A stretch of DNA of 64,000 nucleotides from Monoplex corrugatus (GCA_030674185.1 JAPXFY010000012.1:1218823-1282822); one strand, 5' to 3'; counted from the first letter of the stretch, positions 19,356-32,150 are shown. A program made the numbers and translations. The notes: generated from the letters alone by a model not told the origin.

Positions 19356-21962
19356 CCACCATCATCATCAGGTGCCTTGCCGCATGGCGTTGGCGATCAT
19401 GGACTTCCATCTGTCTCTATTTCTTGTTTCCTCAAGCATCTCTTCCACCCTCCTTGTCCCCAGCCATCCTGCAAGTCCGTCTAGTATTTTCTCCCTGGGT
19501 CTACCCAGTGCTTTCCTTCCCTCCAGCTATCCCATTGTGACCAGGCGCTTCTATTCCCCTTTCCTCATAAAATGGCCTATGGATGTTGCCTGCCGTTTCC
19601 TAATCTTCCTTAATAATGATCTACTTGTGTCTGCCCCCATCAAGACTGTCTCGTTTGTTTTCTTTGCTGTCCATGGAACTCTCAACATCCTTCTTAGAAA
19701 CCACATCTCGGCTGCCTCAATCGTGTTCTGGCTTTGCTTGTTGACTGTCCACACTTCACATATGTCCTACAGTATTGGTTCTATATAACATTCAAGAACT
19801 CTCTTCCTGATGTTAATTGATAGGCATTTGTTGGTAAGAATGCTTTCCATCTTCTAGAATGTTGTTTTGGCTCAGCCGATTCTGCTGGCTATTACTGATG
19901 TGCATGTGCCGTCTGGTGAAATGATCGTTCTCAGGTATTTAAACTTATCAACCTGTCTCAAGGTTGTGCCGTTTGCTGTTATTTTGCATGAGGGGATTTC
20001 ATGTTTTTTACTGATCACCATGACTTCAGTCTTCCTGCTGTTTAGTTCCAACCACTTACATCTGCTTTCTATTTCAAGTATATTTACAAGGTTTTGTAGG
20101 TCCCTTTCACTTTCTGCAATTAGCACGGTGTCATATGCGTATCGGATGTTGTTTATCATTTTTCCTCCAACCTTTAATCCAGGGTCTTCTTCTAGGTTTC
20201 TCATGATATTTTTGCTGTAAAGTGAAAACAGATCTGGTGACAAAACACAACCCTGTCTGACTCCTCTTTTGATGTTTTGGAAAGAGCTTATATCGGTTTT
20301 TATTCTCATTGCAGCTGTTTGTTCCCAATATATATTTGTGATTATTCGTAGATCTTTTCCATCAATATTGAGTCTTTCTAGTTGGTTGATCAATTCTTCA
20401 TGGCTTACCCGATCGAAAGCCTTGGTATAGTCAACAAAGCATGAATATAAATCCTAATTCATCTCGATTGACCTCTCTATGATAGTTCTTAGGATGTATA
20501 TTTCCTTTCCCTTCCACAAGTCCACACTGTTCTTCTGCTATTTCTCTTTTAACTCTATTCCTTGTCCTCATCACGATTATTCTTAATAGGATCATGGTTA
20601 CATGACTCATCAAACTGATTGTGCGATGGAGTTGACATTCTATAGCCCCTGCCTTCTTCTGAAGTGCAATGAAAATTCATTTTGACGTATCTTTGGGGAT
20701 TTTTCCAGTGTTCTAAATTTCATTTAGAAGGACTGTTATTTTTTCTATGCCGAATTCCTCCAGGGCTTCAATCATCTCTGTGGTAATATTGTCTGGTCCT
20801 GGGGCTTTTCCTGGTTTCATCTTTTTCAGTGCTGCTTTAACTTCATCTTTCATTATGGGTGGTCCTTCAAAGTTCTTTCTTATAATGCGTTCTGCGTTTC
20901 TGTCATCTTCAAATAGGTCTTTAATGTACTCTCCCCATCTGTCTAATATTTTGTCTTTTTCCATGAGAGTCGTACCATCTCTCGATTTTAAGCAACCAGT
21001 TGATGTGCATGTACTTTTCCTGTGGACGATTTCTTTTAATTCGTTTGTACATACCCTGAGGATCCGTTTTTTGTGTTGATCTTCTATTTCTTTGCATTGT
21101 GTTTTCAGCCAAGCTTCCTTAGCTTCATTGCACCTATTCCTGATTCTTTGTTTATCTTCCTGTATATTTCCTCGTTTCTCTTTGCCTTCCTCCGTTCCTC
21201 CATCAAGCGTAACATTTCTTTTGTCATCCTCTTCTTTTTTGCTTTTCTATCTGCCTTAGAGATTTCTTCACAAGCTTCATTTATCAAATTTCTCAACTTT
21301 GCCCATTGTTCCTCACTTTCACCAACCTCTTCCAGAGTACTGAATTCGTTTTGAACATGTACATTAAATTTTTGACGTATCACTTCATATGTCTTTTAAG
21401 AGTCCAAGATCTAGTTTGATGTTGCTTTTGGTCTGTTTCCTTTTCCGTAATTTTAACTTAAATCTTCCCACTACAGGATTGTGGTCACTGTTGCAGTCTG
21501 CGCCTGGAAGTGTTTTTGCTGACTGTAAAGAATTTCTAAATCTTTTATTAATCAGGATGTAGTCAATCTGATTTTTGTTATTATCTCCTGGACTCATCCA
21601 AGTCCATTTTCTTCTGTTAGGCTGCTCAAACCAGGTGTTTCCTACTATGAACTCATTCATCTGTGCCCATTCTACAAGTTTCCCTCCCATTTCATTCTGT
21701 GTCCCAAGGCCACGAGGTCCAACTGTATACTCTACCCTATCTTTTCCCACTTTAGCATTAAAAGCTCCCACGAGGAGGCATAACGTAGGGCTTGCTGATG
21801 GAGAGGCTATGTACTGACAGGAAGAGACTTACGCCTTCTGCTCTTCTTTTCGCATAGCTGCAAGCAGCAGCGCTAGCCAGCGGTACAGGCTGAAAGTGAG
21901 AGGTGACAAGTGCACAGTCACTAGCCGACACACTAGACGCATCACAACTGCCTTTGACACAC
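19356..21962 (-). mobile_element. RTE/BovB-like LINE inserted in the minisatellite (unit 1)
   Basis: Minus strand. The endonuclease (21,771-21,385) shows FNAKVGKDRVEYTVG and NQIDYILINK, ending DCNSDHNPVVGRFKLK. GDFN is altered to GAFN. A linker region (21,383-21,105) has KRMTKEMLRLMEERRKAKRN. RT parts include MKPGKAPGPDNITTEMIE, RGVRQGCVLSPDLFSLYSKN and NNIRYAYDTVLIAE, where YADD has become YAYD. The C-terminus has RMLRVPWTAKKTNETVL. The 3' end is a short ATG/ATC-rich tail. Multiple frame breaks make it dead. GTTTTATCTTG on both sides (19,345-19,355; 21,963-21,973) fits a target-site duplication, although it is also part of the 49-bp unit. Confidence 0.9.
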
Positions 21963-22058
21963 GTTTTATCTTGTATAGGTCTGTTACTGTAACAACACCA
22001 GGCTATATACTGTTTTATCTTGTATCAGTGTGTTACTGTAACAACACCAGGCTATATA
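21963..22058. repeat. 49-bp minisatellite, two units before the L2 insertion
   Basis: Two units in normal phase, interrupted after GGCTATATA by the L2 3' tail. The array continues at 25,564 with CTGTTTTATC, the next bases of the same unit. Confidence 0.93.
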
Positions 22059-22170
22059 ATAATAATAATAATAATAATTACAATATTTATATAGCGCAAA
22101 ATCTCGACAAAATCAAATCTAAGCGCTGAAACAGACACACACGCACGCACGCACGCACGCACGCACACAT

Positions 22171-22219
<49 letters not shown>

Positions 22220-22369
22220 TGGCTATAAATGGGGAGAAAGAATAAAAGCATTAAAAGCAAGAATAAAAGCAACGGAAAATTATAGAGAGCATATCATATA
22301 CAATTATATATTAAAACATTGTGATTCCCCTCCGAGCAGAGACAGGCTGCAGAAGGGGGTTGAGTGAGG

Positions 22370-23700
22370 TTAGGATTTTATGCAGAGGAGAAAAGGTGAG
22401 TTTTGAGAGCGGACTTGAAGGAGACAAAAGTAGGTTGCTGACGGACTGAGAGAGGAAGTTTGTTCCAGGAGAGTGGACCAGAAACAGAGAAGGCTCGTGG
22501 ACCATAGGTATTGAGCTTAGTGCGTGGAAAGCGAAAAGTCAGAGGATCGGAGGCAGAGCGGAGGCACGTGAGGGAACATAGATCTCAAGTAGGCTTGACA
22601 GGTAATCGGGGGCTGCGTTATTGAGGCTTTTGTAGCACATGGTGTCTAGTTTGTACTGTATGCGCTTTGATACAGGGAGCCAGTGAAGTTGTGCCAGGAG
22701 AGGAGATATGTGGTCAGCTTTTTTCTTTTTGAGTACAAGGCGTACAGCATTGTTTTGAATGCGCTGTAGGATGTGAATGGTGGAGGCAGGAAGACCAGAC
22801 AGGAGTGAATTGCAATAGTCAATGCGAGACATTATGAAGGAGAGAACGAGTTTTGCAGTTGTTTCGACAGAGAGATACTTCCTGATCAGCCTTATACGAT
22901 GGAGATGATAGTAGCAAGATCTGGCAGTTTGAGAAACAAAGTTGTTCATGGAGAGGGTAGAGTCAATGCAGACACCAAGGTTTTTAGCTGAATCAGAAAT
23001 TGGGACTGATGTGTTACATAATGGGAGAGAAAGAGGAGGCAGCTGAGAAAGTTTCTGACGGGTGCCAATGAGGATAGCTTCTGTCTTGTCGTCATTAAGC
23101 TGAAGTTTGTTGAACGTCATCCAGTTCTTAATGTCCGAGTAACACTCAGTGGTGTGAGTCAACAGGCGCTGTATATTATCAGGTGAGTCACTGTCTTAAA
23201 GTTGGGTGTCATCAGCATAGAAGTGGTGTTTTATAGAGTGGGAGTTGATGATGGTGGACAGGGGGGAGGTATAAAGAGTGAAAAGAACAGGGCCAAGGAC
23301 AGATCCTTGTGGAACACCACAGGTCAGGTATGCAGGTTGAGAGTAAGTGCCATTGATGAGAACAGTTTGTTTTCTGTTTGATAAATACGAAGTGAAAAAG
23401 GAGAGAGCAATGTCAGAGATGCCAAAAGTATGATGAAGTCTAGAAAGGAGAATACCATGGTCAATGGTATCGAAGGCTGCAGACAGATCAAGGAGTGTGA
23501 GGAGAGAGACTTTGCCAGTATCAGTTGCAAGGAGGAGATTGTTGAGAATGTGTAGTAGGGCAGTTTCAGTGCTATGGCACTGGCGGTAGGCTGACTGGAA
23601 AGGATTGAGGAGATTGTTGGCAGACAGGTGAGAGTTCAGCTGACTGAGGACAACTTTTTCAAGGAGTTTTGACAAGAAAGAGAGATTAGAGATAGGCCGG
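22370..23700 (-). pseudogene. L2-like LINE: reverse transcriptase and C-terminus
   Basis: The RT palm shows LLDLSAAFDTIDHGILLSRL, GVPQGSVLGPVLFTLYTSPL and HHFYADDTQL. A stop follows YADDTQL at about 23,196. The C-terminal part gives RIDYCNSLLSGLPAS, LQRIQNNAVRLVLKK and LLAQLHWLPVSKRIQYKL, the usual L2/CR1 signature. A base loss near 22,570 breaks the tail, which is intact in the second L2 at 63,402. RT motifs look conserved but the frame is broken at three places. Confidence 0.88.
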
Positions 23701-25416
23701 TAATTGTTCAGTTAATTTTGGGTCTAAATTGTGTTTCTTGAGGAGAGGGTGAACAATAGCAGACTTGAAAGAATCTGGGACAGTTCCAGTTTGAAAAGAA
23801 GTGTTGAAGATGTCAGTGATGAATGGGAGGAGAGTAGGGAGACAGTCGGAGTAGAGAGAACCTGGAAGAGGATCCAGTTCGCAGGTTTTGAACGACATGG
23901 ATCTGATTGTGTTGAAAATTTCTTCTTGTGAGACTGGGGTAAAAGTAGTAAGAGGTATGCCAGAGAAGGAAGGGTCAGGTGGGCATGGTTGACAGGGTGT
24001 CCTGTCAAGCCTGTCACGAAAAGTTTGTATTTTGGTGGTGAAATACTTGGAGAATACAGATGGGAGTTCTTCAATTGTATGTTTTGTTGGGAGAGATAAA
24101 TCTTTTCGTGTGCCAAGGAGATGATTCATGGTTGTAAAGAGTTCTTTTGAAGAAGAGGCATTCAGGATTTTGGTTTGGAAATAGCTTGTTTTTGAAGATG
24201 CAATGAGGGTGGATACTTTTGTTTTAGAGGCTTGGAAAAGTTGCCTGTGTACAGTGAGTTTGGATTTGCGCCAGCAGCGCTCTGCTCTGCGGCGGGCACG
24301 TTTTGCACAGGCAATCTCATGAGTGAGCCAGGGGGTAGGGGGGCGGTCAGGTAAAAGACGAGTTGTGGCTGGAGCATGAGTGTCCAGAAGATGGTGGAGA
24401 GTAGTATTGAATTCATCGGCAAGGTTATGTGACTTTTCAGAAAGGAGACGGGAGGCATCAGATGAAAATGTGGAGAGGTCGATAGATTTGAGATTGCGTC
24501 GAGTCACTGTGCGCGTGGTACGGGAAGGAGGAGAAATGTCAAGAGAACAGAGAATTGCAGAGTGGTCAGATGGAAGGGCTGAAGTTAGACGGGTAGAAAG
24601 AACTAAGCAGTTGTCAGTAGCTGAATTGTGGTGATCACGAGAAATGATCCAGTCAAGAATGTGACCTTTTTGATGGGTTGGTTCAGAAATGTGTTGAGTC
24701 ATATTGTGATTGGACAGAGAGTTGATGATATGTCTTGTGTCATAACGGTGAGTGTTGTCATAGTGGACATTGATGTCACCTAGAATGATGAGATTTCCAG
24801 GTAAGAGGCAGTAGTGGTCAAGCAGTTGGTCAAAGTCAGAGAGAAACGTGGATGTGGTGAGTTTGTTGGCAGAGCTAGTTGTAGGTCGATAGACACAGGA
24901 GAAGGTGATGGGGTGAGGGGTGGATTGGAAGGATACTTCAACGTGCTCGAAAGAAGGATGGGAGAAAGGCAGAGACTGCGAGAAAGATAGGTGGGAATGG
25001 AGTGAGTCGTTGTAGAGGATGGCGATACCGCCACCTCGAGATGAGTGATGGAAAGAAGCAAGCCTGTAACCACTCGGAGTGAGGCTAGCATGCTCATCTG
25101 CGATAAAGTCAGCAATGACTTCTGCTTTGCCATCCTTGCATGTTGATTGAGCGTTAAAAAGGCATAATTTTAGTTTATCACAGTCATATGGCGGTGGCCG
25201 AGGTGGCGACGAAGGCGGCACTGACGGGACAAAAGACGAAGGCGACACCAGCGGGGCAGAAGACGAAGGCAGCAACGACGCAACAGAAGAAGAAGACAAA
25301 GTTAGCATCGGCGGGACAGACGACGAGGGCAGCGCCGGCGGGACAGAAGACGAAGGCGGCACAGGCGGGACAGAAGGTGAAGGCGGCACCGGCGGGACTG
25401 AAGGTGAAGGCGGCAC
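23686..25416 (-). pseudogene. L2-like LINE: endonuclease and start of reverse transcriptase
   Basis: 576 codons. An N-terminal Pro/Ser/Val-rich tandem repeat of about 70 residues (PSVPPVPPS) precedes an APE endonuclease: KLCLFNAQS, RGGGIAILYNDSL, VYRPTTSSANK, LPGNLIILGDINVHYD, HILDWIISRD and LPSDHSAIL. The expected E-containing motif between FNAQS and SGYRL is shortened (IADEHASLTPSGYRL), suggesting a deletion. The RT linker and start follow (CELDPLPGSLYSDCLP, FKSAIVHPLLKK). A frameshift near 23,700 shifts NNYRPISNLSFLSK out of frame. Confidence 0.87.
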
Positions 25417-25440
25417 CAGCGGGACAGAAGGTGAAGCGCG
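25190..25440. repeat. GC-rich coding tandem repeat in the L2 5' region
   Basis: A short-period repeat of units like GGCGGCACCGGCGGGACAGA and GGTGAAGGCGGCACC, which encodes the Pro/Ser/Val stretch on the minus strand. It is strikingly GC-rich against the AT-rich surroundings. The plus-strand Ala/Lys-rich frame is a shadow. Confidence 0.85.
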
Positions 25441-25563
25441 GTACTATCAGGATAGAAGGCGAAGGTGAAGATGATAGAGGAGGAGACGAAGTTTGCAGCA
25501 GCGAGGTCGAAGGCAGGGGCAGTGGAGGAGACGAAGAAGCAGAAGAAGAAAAGTGGCGTCGGG

Positions 25564-26344
25564 CTGTTTTATCTTGTATCAGTGTGTTACTGTAACAACA
25601 CCAGGCTATATACTGTTTTATCTTGTATCAGTCTGTTAATGTAACAACACCAGGCTATATACTGTTTTATCTTGTATCAGTCTGTTACTGTAACAACACC
25701 AGGCTATATACTGTTTTATCTTGTATCAGTGTGTTACTGTAACAACACTAGGCTATATACTGTTTTATCTTGTATCAGTCTGTTAATGTAACAACACCAG
25801 GCTATATACTGTTTTATCTTGTATCAGTCAGTTATTGTAACAACACTAGGCTATATACTGTTTTATCTTGCATCAGTGTGTTACTGTAACAACACCAGGC
25901 TATATAATGTTTTATCTTGTATCAGTGTGTTACTGTAACAACACCAGGCTATGTATAGTTTTATCTTGTATCAGTGTGTTACTGTAACAACACCAGGCTA
26001 TATACTGTTTTATCTTGTATCAGTGTGTTACTGTAACAACACCAGGCTATATACTGTTTTATCTTGTATCAGTGTGTTACTGTAACAACACCAGGCTATA
26101 TACTGTTTTATCTTGTATCAGTGTGTTACTGTAACAGCACCAGGCTATATACTGTTTATCTTGTATCAGTGTGTTACTGTAACAGCACCAGGCTATACAC
26201 TGTTTATCTTGTATCAGTGTGTTACTGTAACAACACCAGGCTATATGCTGTTTTATCTTGTATCAGTGTGTTACTGTAACAACACCAGGCTATATACTGT
26301 TTTATCTTGTATCGGTCTGTTATTGTAACAACACCAGGCTATAT
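25564..26344. repeat. 49-bp minisatellite array between units 1 and 2
   Basis: About 16 units. Two adjacent units lack one T (TGTTTATC for TGTTTTATC) and carry CAGCACC, a local two-unit duplication at about 26,130-26,215. The array ends with the same boundary unit as at 2,500. Confidence 0.96.
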
Positions 26345-26501
26345 GTAATGTCCCAGGACACACCCCACCCCAATCCCCATCCCTATCCCCAAAGACGACA
26401 TGAATGACCCTAACCTTGAATGAAATGTCTGCTTGTTCAAAGAGTTGAGAACGTTTCATGACATCATCACTTGGATAAAGCAGAAACCAGAAAAAATATA
26501 T

Positions 26502-26504
<3 letters not shown>

Positions 26505-26547
<43 letters not shown>

Positions 26548-26775
26548 GTATGTATACATATATATATATATATATTATATACATATACATATATGCATGT
26601 ACATGTACATATGCACACATATACATATGTACACACATCGTCATCATTACAGAGTGAGAGTGGCAGTGACAGTGAGAGAGTGGGGGAGACAGGGAGAGAG
26701 AGAGTGAGAGGAAGAGAGAGACAAAGAGAGAGAGAGAGTGAGCGTGAGAGAAAGAGAAAGACAGAGACAGATAGT
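26505..26775. repeat. (TA)n and (GA)n microsatellites (unit 2)
   Basis: Shorter (TA)n than in unit 1, then the GA-rich tract. Confidence 0.94.
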
Positions 26776-28590
26776 ATGGAATTATTGCTACTTTTAAAAA
26801 GAAAGGCTTATGAAAATACTTTTGATAATAAAATATTGACGTCATTACATGTAAGATTAAGATTAACTGTATCGATATGACGTAATACACACGGTTCACA
26901 ATGTGTTAACGTTAACGATTCCCTTTGGGGATGGGCTGATTTCGATACAACAGGCAAAATAACATAACACAGCACTTCATTTTCATACAGGTATCATCTT
27001 ATATTTTAGAGAGTAGCTTTTAATGATATACTAATATTAACCAGGTATGCTACAGAAAGAGGATTTTTTCATATCCATATATTTTATTTTCAACAGTTTA
27101 CCGTCCACTTAAAAGGAAAATTTGAACGGTAATATCATAGTTTTGCTAATGTGTTACTCACTACGATCGTTTGAAAGCTTTCATCATACACCAGTGTGTT
27201 TGATTTCTTTTGTTTCTGTGTTTACTTGTTTATCTATTCATTTATTTCTTTATCTATTTGTTTGTTTGTTTGTTTGTTTGTTTGTTAAATCAATCACTTA
27301 TTTCATATTGTTCTTCCTTGACGACATTAATGTTTCTCTAGTTCTAACAGTTATTTGATTTTTTTAAATGTTAATCTGCTGATGGCATTGATTACTCCAT
27401 TGATTTGATTTTTTTAACATACCAGTAATTGAATACTTTTTTCAATAATTTGGAATTTTCTTAAATATGTGTTCCTGTCCTTTTACATTCAAGAACAAAA
27501 ATGTAATTACAACATAAAATGTCTTTGGGAAAATAAAGAAAAATATGATAAAATCATAGGCATGGAAAAACTATTTTTTCCTCATTTTCTGTGCCACCTT
27601 GATGACCACAAAAGCTGGGAAGTTTTTGCAATGATATATTGATGATATGATGAGGATGACAGTTATGATGCTACGAAGTTCTGTCCATGATTGAGACTGT
27701 GTTACAGGGCTGTACTCTGTGCTTACCATCATAATATATCCTGGCATCAACAAGGCTTACCAGACACAGACACCTGTGGTGATGGCCATAGGATTCAGCA
27801 ACATCTTGAATGACGAGCATGTCAGATGGATGTAAGGGGACTGTGTAATCCCTGTCTTCCCACTGGGTAGGAGACCTTTGTAGCTGAAAAAAACCTTAAT
27901 GACTTTGACAGGATTCATGAAGATTTGAACATACATCTGTCTACATAGTGCTGCCAGTTCTAACCACTACACCGTGGCAACTGATGAGAAACAAATAGGT
28001 TTATGGTCAAACCATTCTAACAATCTCTCTTTTTGTGCAAATACGAGCGCGTATATACTTTAAAAGTCAAGATTTGTATCATAAGATTGTCAATGACCTT
28101 GAAAAAAATTGGATTGAAATAGAATTGAAATAATTTTTTGAAATCAATGCTAGTCTCTCACAATAGTGACCACAGCTTTCAAACACTGTTGAAAATTTCA
28201 CAGCTGGTTACCTACTTCCCTGAAAAATACCGATTTCAGACCCTTTTTGTCCATGTGATCTTACGTTGGAGGTTTTAATTCCAAAGTTATGTTTTCGTGA
28301 CTCGTCAACCATCAAGAGCTATGACCACATCATAGTTAAAATTCACCCTCAAAGAGCTGAGAACATCTTTTTTGAACATTGTTTTCACAGACAAACAACC
28401 ACACACACACAGATATACATCATTCAAACGCACACATATACACGCATGGAGTGAAGGAGACAAAAAAACAATACAAGTATACATCAATTCTATATCAACG
28501 ATATTTTGATGGTGGTTCATTCCCTCCCTGGCCATAATTAATTAAAAAAATATTTCAATGAGGGTGATGATGAGCTCAAAATCTTTCCAA
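26776..28590. repeat. Module A, unit 2 copy, non-coding
   Basis: Matches 2,971-4,740. Includes an expanded TTTG tract (27,257-27,288) and the minus-strand tRNA-like segment near 27,985-27,910. No gene is seen. Confidence 0.6.
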
Positions 28591-28596
28591 CTTATG

Positions 28597-28712
28597 TGGC
28601 ATGGTGTGGTGTGGTGTAGTGTTGTGTGGTGTTGTATGGTGTGGTGTGGTGTTGTGTGGTATGATGTGGTGTGGTGTGGTGTATTATGGTGTGGAATGGT
28701 ATGGTGTGGTAT
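28597..28712. repeat. (TGGTG)n-like microsatellite (unit 2)
   Basis: Same interruptions as in unit 1. Confidence 0.93.
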
Positions 28713-29135
28713 GGTGAGTTTTATGAGAGTAGTGACAGAAAATTGATGTGGAATATAGAGCTGGATAAAAGTAAACATTGGCAGAACACAAAGAGGATTC
28801 CATATAAGACAGGAACAGAAAACATCCCTGCGTTACTCTACTGTGAACAGGAACACACAAAAAACATGAAAATAGAATAAAAACGTTGTTCTTTATGCTT
28901 CATTATTCATGATATGCTTATGTTATACATGTGGAGTTGGCAAGGGCTAGATGTAAGACAATTCAAACCGGAAATAATTTTACTATCCTTGAGTAATAGA
29001 GTGATTTGAAGTCTGAAGTTTCAATTCTGTCTCTAACAGATACTTAAACCACCAATATCCCAACCAAGGCCAAACATGATGGTGTACGAACCAGGAACAC
29101 AAGTGGTGATGTGTCCACCAATCTAAGGAACCAGG

Positions 29136-29340
29136 ATGGAGCCAACACAGCAGAAAAAGGTAAGAAAACGATCAAGACAACATCATGGTGTGTCCCCGCA
29201 ACTCAACCAAACACGTGCCACGTGCTCACAAGCTCCCCATTCTCCAGTGCCTTCTACATCAACGGATGAAGGCGGTGTTCAACACACCATAGGGACAACG
29301 CTCACTTCTACAGCACAAATCACAACCAGGGCTGACTCTG
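29136..29340 (+). pseudogene. C2H2 zinc-finger gene, truncated 5' fragment (unit 2)
   Basis: The ATG at 29,136 begins the same MEPTQQKK frame as at 5,299 and it is cut at the same base, GCTGACTCTG, by the 54-bp minisatellite. A few substitutions distinguish it (VQHTIGTTLTS against VQHTLETTFTS). The shared breakpoint shows that the truncation was already in the unit that was duplicated. Confidence 0.85.
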
Positions 29341-29718
29341 CTTGCCCCAAGATAAAACAGTGTAAAAGACAAGATGGACATTATTCTTCTAATGCTTGCC
29401 CCAAGATAAACAGTGTAAAAGACAAAATGGACATTATCCTCATAATACTTGCCCCAAGATAAACAGTATATAAGGCAAGATGGACATTATCCTTATAATG
29501 CTTGCCCCCAGATAAAACTGTATAAGACAAGATGGACATTATCCTCAAAATGCTTGCCCCAAGATAGGACAGTGTATAAGACAAGATGGACATTGTCCTT
29601 ATTATGCTTGCCCCAAGATAAACAGTGTATAAGACAAGATAAAACAATGTATGATGAAAGATGGACATTATCCTCATAATACTTGCCCCAAGATAAAACA
29701 GTGTATAAGGCAAGATGG
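29341..29718. repeat. 54-bp minisatellite (unit 2)
   Basis: Same copy number and order as in unit 1, with single-base differences. Unlike the 49-bp arrays it has not changed length since the duplication. Confidence 0.92.
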
Positions 29719-32150
29719 TCAACCGATGAAGGCCTGTTAAGGAGCTGCTCGAAGTGTTCTGACCATCTCTAATTTGTTGCCTCATTATTAGTGAGCAGGT
29801 CACCCTGCAGGTTCTCAATTGGGGTGCACTTCTCTGCAGTGGCCCATACATCTCCCTCATGCTGGAATGGAAGAGCCTGACATTTTTTTGAGTCAGCATA
29901 ACCCTGGATCTCCTCTGCCTTCTTTTTCCACCATTCATCTTTCATGGAGCTCAACCGCTTCTAAACTTTTCCTCTGAGATGGTGGAACTTGTCCCACTTT
30001 GAGTCAGACTGTTTGTCCATAAGCCAATTCTTGTATGCGGCGTACTTCTCAGCAAGAAGACTTTGAACTTCAGAATCGTTGTCATTAAACCAGTCCCGGT
30101 GATGTTTTTTGAGGACTTCTATTGTCTCTTTGACGGCAGTGTCAATTTCATTTCTGAATTTGGCCTGTTTTTTTTCTGTCTCTCCTTTGGTGAAGGCACA
30201 TTGCTCTAGATGCTTTGAGAGTACGTTCCGTAAGGCAACTGTTATGACAGAATTATTGATTTTCCGAACATCCAGTTTATTTTTTTTAGATTTCTTGTCC
30301 TGGGGCCATCTTTTTCTTCACATCTGGAGTTTCACCTTTGCTTGGAAAAGATGGTCTGTTGAGCATTCAGTACCTCTCATTGCTCTGGTGATATGAAAGT
30401 CACGCAGATGTTGTCTGCAGATGATAAAATCTATTTGAAGCCACTGCTTCGATTTTGGATGCATTCAGGTGGCTTTGTAAGCATCGTTCTGTTGGAAGAA
30501 TGTATTCGCGACTGAGAAATTATGCTGCGAGAATAGTGAATACAGAAGTTTACCATTTGAGTTCTCTTGACAGATACCATACTGACCAGTAATGCTAGTC
30601 CATGTTCTATGATTTGAGCCGATTCTCGCGTTGAAATCCCCAGGATGGTCAACTTATCACCTGCAGGTACGCTGTGTACAGCTGTATCAATCTGTTGGTA
30701 GAAGGCTTCTTTGTTTTCATCTTGGTTTGTCATGGTGGGGGCATAGACACTTATCAACGTAACGTAATTTTGTAAGTGTCTACCAAAGTAGCATATGCAT
30801 TGTCTGATAAGGGGAGCCTCATAGTTATGATTCTGTCACTGATGCCCTGGGGTTGTGACTCAAGCAGAGAGACAAGAGGGGTCCTTACTGCGAAACCAAC
30901 ACCTGCCTTCCTTTCAGCTTTGCAACCTGACCAGTCTATAGTATCATCATCATCATCAGGTGCCCTGCCACATGGCGTTGGCGACCATGGACTTCCAACT
31001 ATCTTTAACTCTCGTTGCCCCCAGCATCTCGCCCACCCTCCTCATCCCCAGCCACTCTGCAAGTCCGTCCAGCATTCTCTCCCTGGGTCTACCCTGTGCT
31101 CTCTTTCCCTCTAGCTTCCCCGTTGTGACCAGGTGCTCCAAAACACCCTTCCTCATAAAATGGCCTATAAATGTTGCATGTCTTTTCCTAATCTTCCTTA
31201 TGAGTGATCTACTTGTGTCTGCCTCCTTCAAGACTGTCTCGTTTGTTTTCTTTGCTGTCCATGGAACTCTCAACATTCTTCTTAGAAATCACATCTCGGC
31301 TGCCTCAATCCTGCTCTGGCTTTGCTTGCTGACTGTCCATGCCTCGCATCCGTACAACAGTATTGGTTCTCTATAACATTCAAGGACTCTCTTTCTGATG
31401 TTAATTGATAGGCATTTGTTGGTAAGAATGCTTGTCATCTTCTTAAAATTAATGCTGTTTTGGCTTGGTCGATTCTGCCAGCTATTTCCGATGTGCATCT
31501 GCCGTCTGATGAAATGACCATTCCCAGGTATTTGAACTTATTAACCTGTGTCAAGGTTGTGCTGTTTGCTGTTATTTTGCATGAGAGGATTTCATGTTTT
31601 TTACTGATCACCATGACTTCAGTCTTCCTACTGTTTAGTTCCAACCCCTTACCTTTGCTTTCTATTCCTAGTATATTCACAAGGTTTTGTAGGTCCCTTT
31701 CATTTTCTGCAATTAGCACGGTGTCATCTGCGTACCGAATGTTGTTTACCATTTTCCCTCCAACCTTTTATCCAGGGTCTTCTTCTAGGTTTCTCATGAT
31801 GTTTTCGCTATACAGTATATAGTATATCCTGATCCAACCTCGCTTAGCTCATCCTTGTCAAAAAAGCTTGTCTCGCTGAGGGCAGCAATGTCAACTCGAT
31901 ATCTTTGGAACCCTCGTGTTACCAAGGCGGTTCTTCTTTCTGGTCTGTTGGCCTCTTTCCTATCTAGGAGAGTTCGCACATTCCAAATAGTAACAATCAA
32001 GGGCTTAGCGGTCCGTTTCCGTTGGTGGTAACCTGTCCGAACCCAGAGAATCTTCGCACCCTCTGCTCCTTTCCCTGTCTGCCCACTACCTTGAGCAGTG
32101 GTTCGAGAGTGGCTGGGGACTGAGGGCCATTGTTTACATGTGTCTGCCAT
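29719..32150 (-). pseudogene. APE-type LINE ORF2, 5' part, interrupted (unit 2)
   Basis: Counterpart of 5,882-8,318 with the same nested RTE, truncation and disabling changes. The fragment ISVYAPTMTNQDENKEAFYQ is in one frame here (30,757-30,680), because one G of a G run in unit 1 is absent. Confidence 0.8.
30945..31817 (-). mobile_element. Nested RTE/BovB-like fragment (unit 2)
   Basis: Same 873-bp fragment as at 7,113-7,985, flanked by TATAGTAT at 30,937-30,944 and 31,818-31,825. YADD is intact; the AAEM stop is shared. Confidence 0.87.

Larger units (their letters stand above)
2501..22058. repeat. Segmental duplication unit 1
   Basis: This block matches 26,345-43,794 almost base for base along its whole length, in the same orientation, and its first 4.1 kb also matches 43,795-46,640. 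Starts are recognised by GTAATGTCCCAGGACACACC directly after a 49-bp array. Differences from unit 2 are scattered substitutions, microsatellite length changes and one 2.3-kb LINE insertion at 9,319-11,610. Confidence 0.93.
22059..25563 (-). mobile_element. L2-like LINE inserted in the minisatellite
   Basis: A nearly full-length element on the minus strand. The 3' end is the characteristic CGCTATATAAATATTG followed by (TTA)n. Endonuclease, RT and C-terminal domains lie in order from 25,200 to 22,370. A (GT)n tract sits in the 3' untranslated region (22,137-22,217). It splits one 49-bp unit between TATATA and CTG with no obvious target-site duplication. It is absent from the unit 2/unit 3 boundary, so it arrived after or during the tandem duplication. 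Confidence 0.9.

Noticed and set aside
22059..25563. An intact, active L2 element
   Set aside because: Frame breaks near 23,700, 23,196 and 22,570 separate the RT from the endonuclease and C-terminus.
25188..25595. Ala/Lys-rich plus-strand protein
   Set aside because: Antisense of the L2 proline-rich repeat, ending in the minisatellite.
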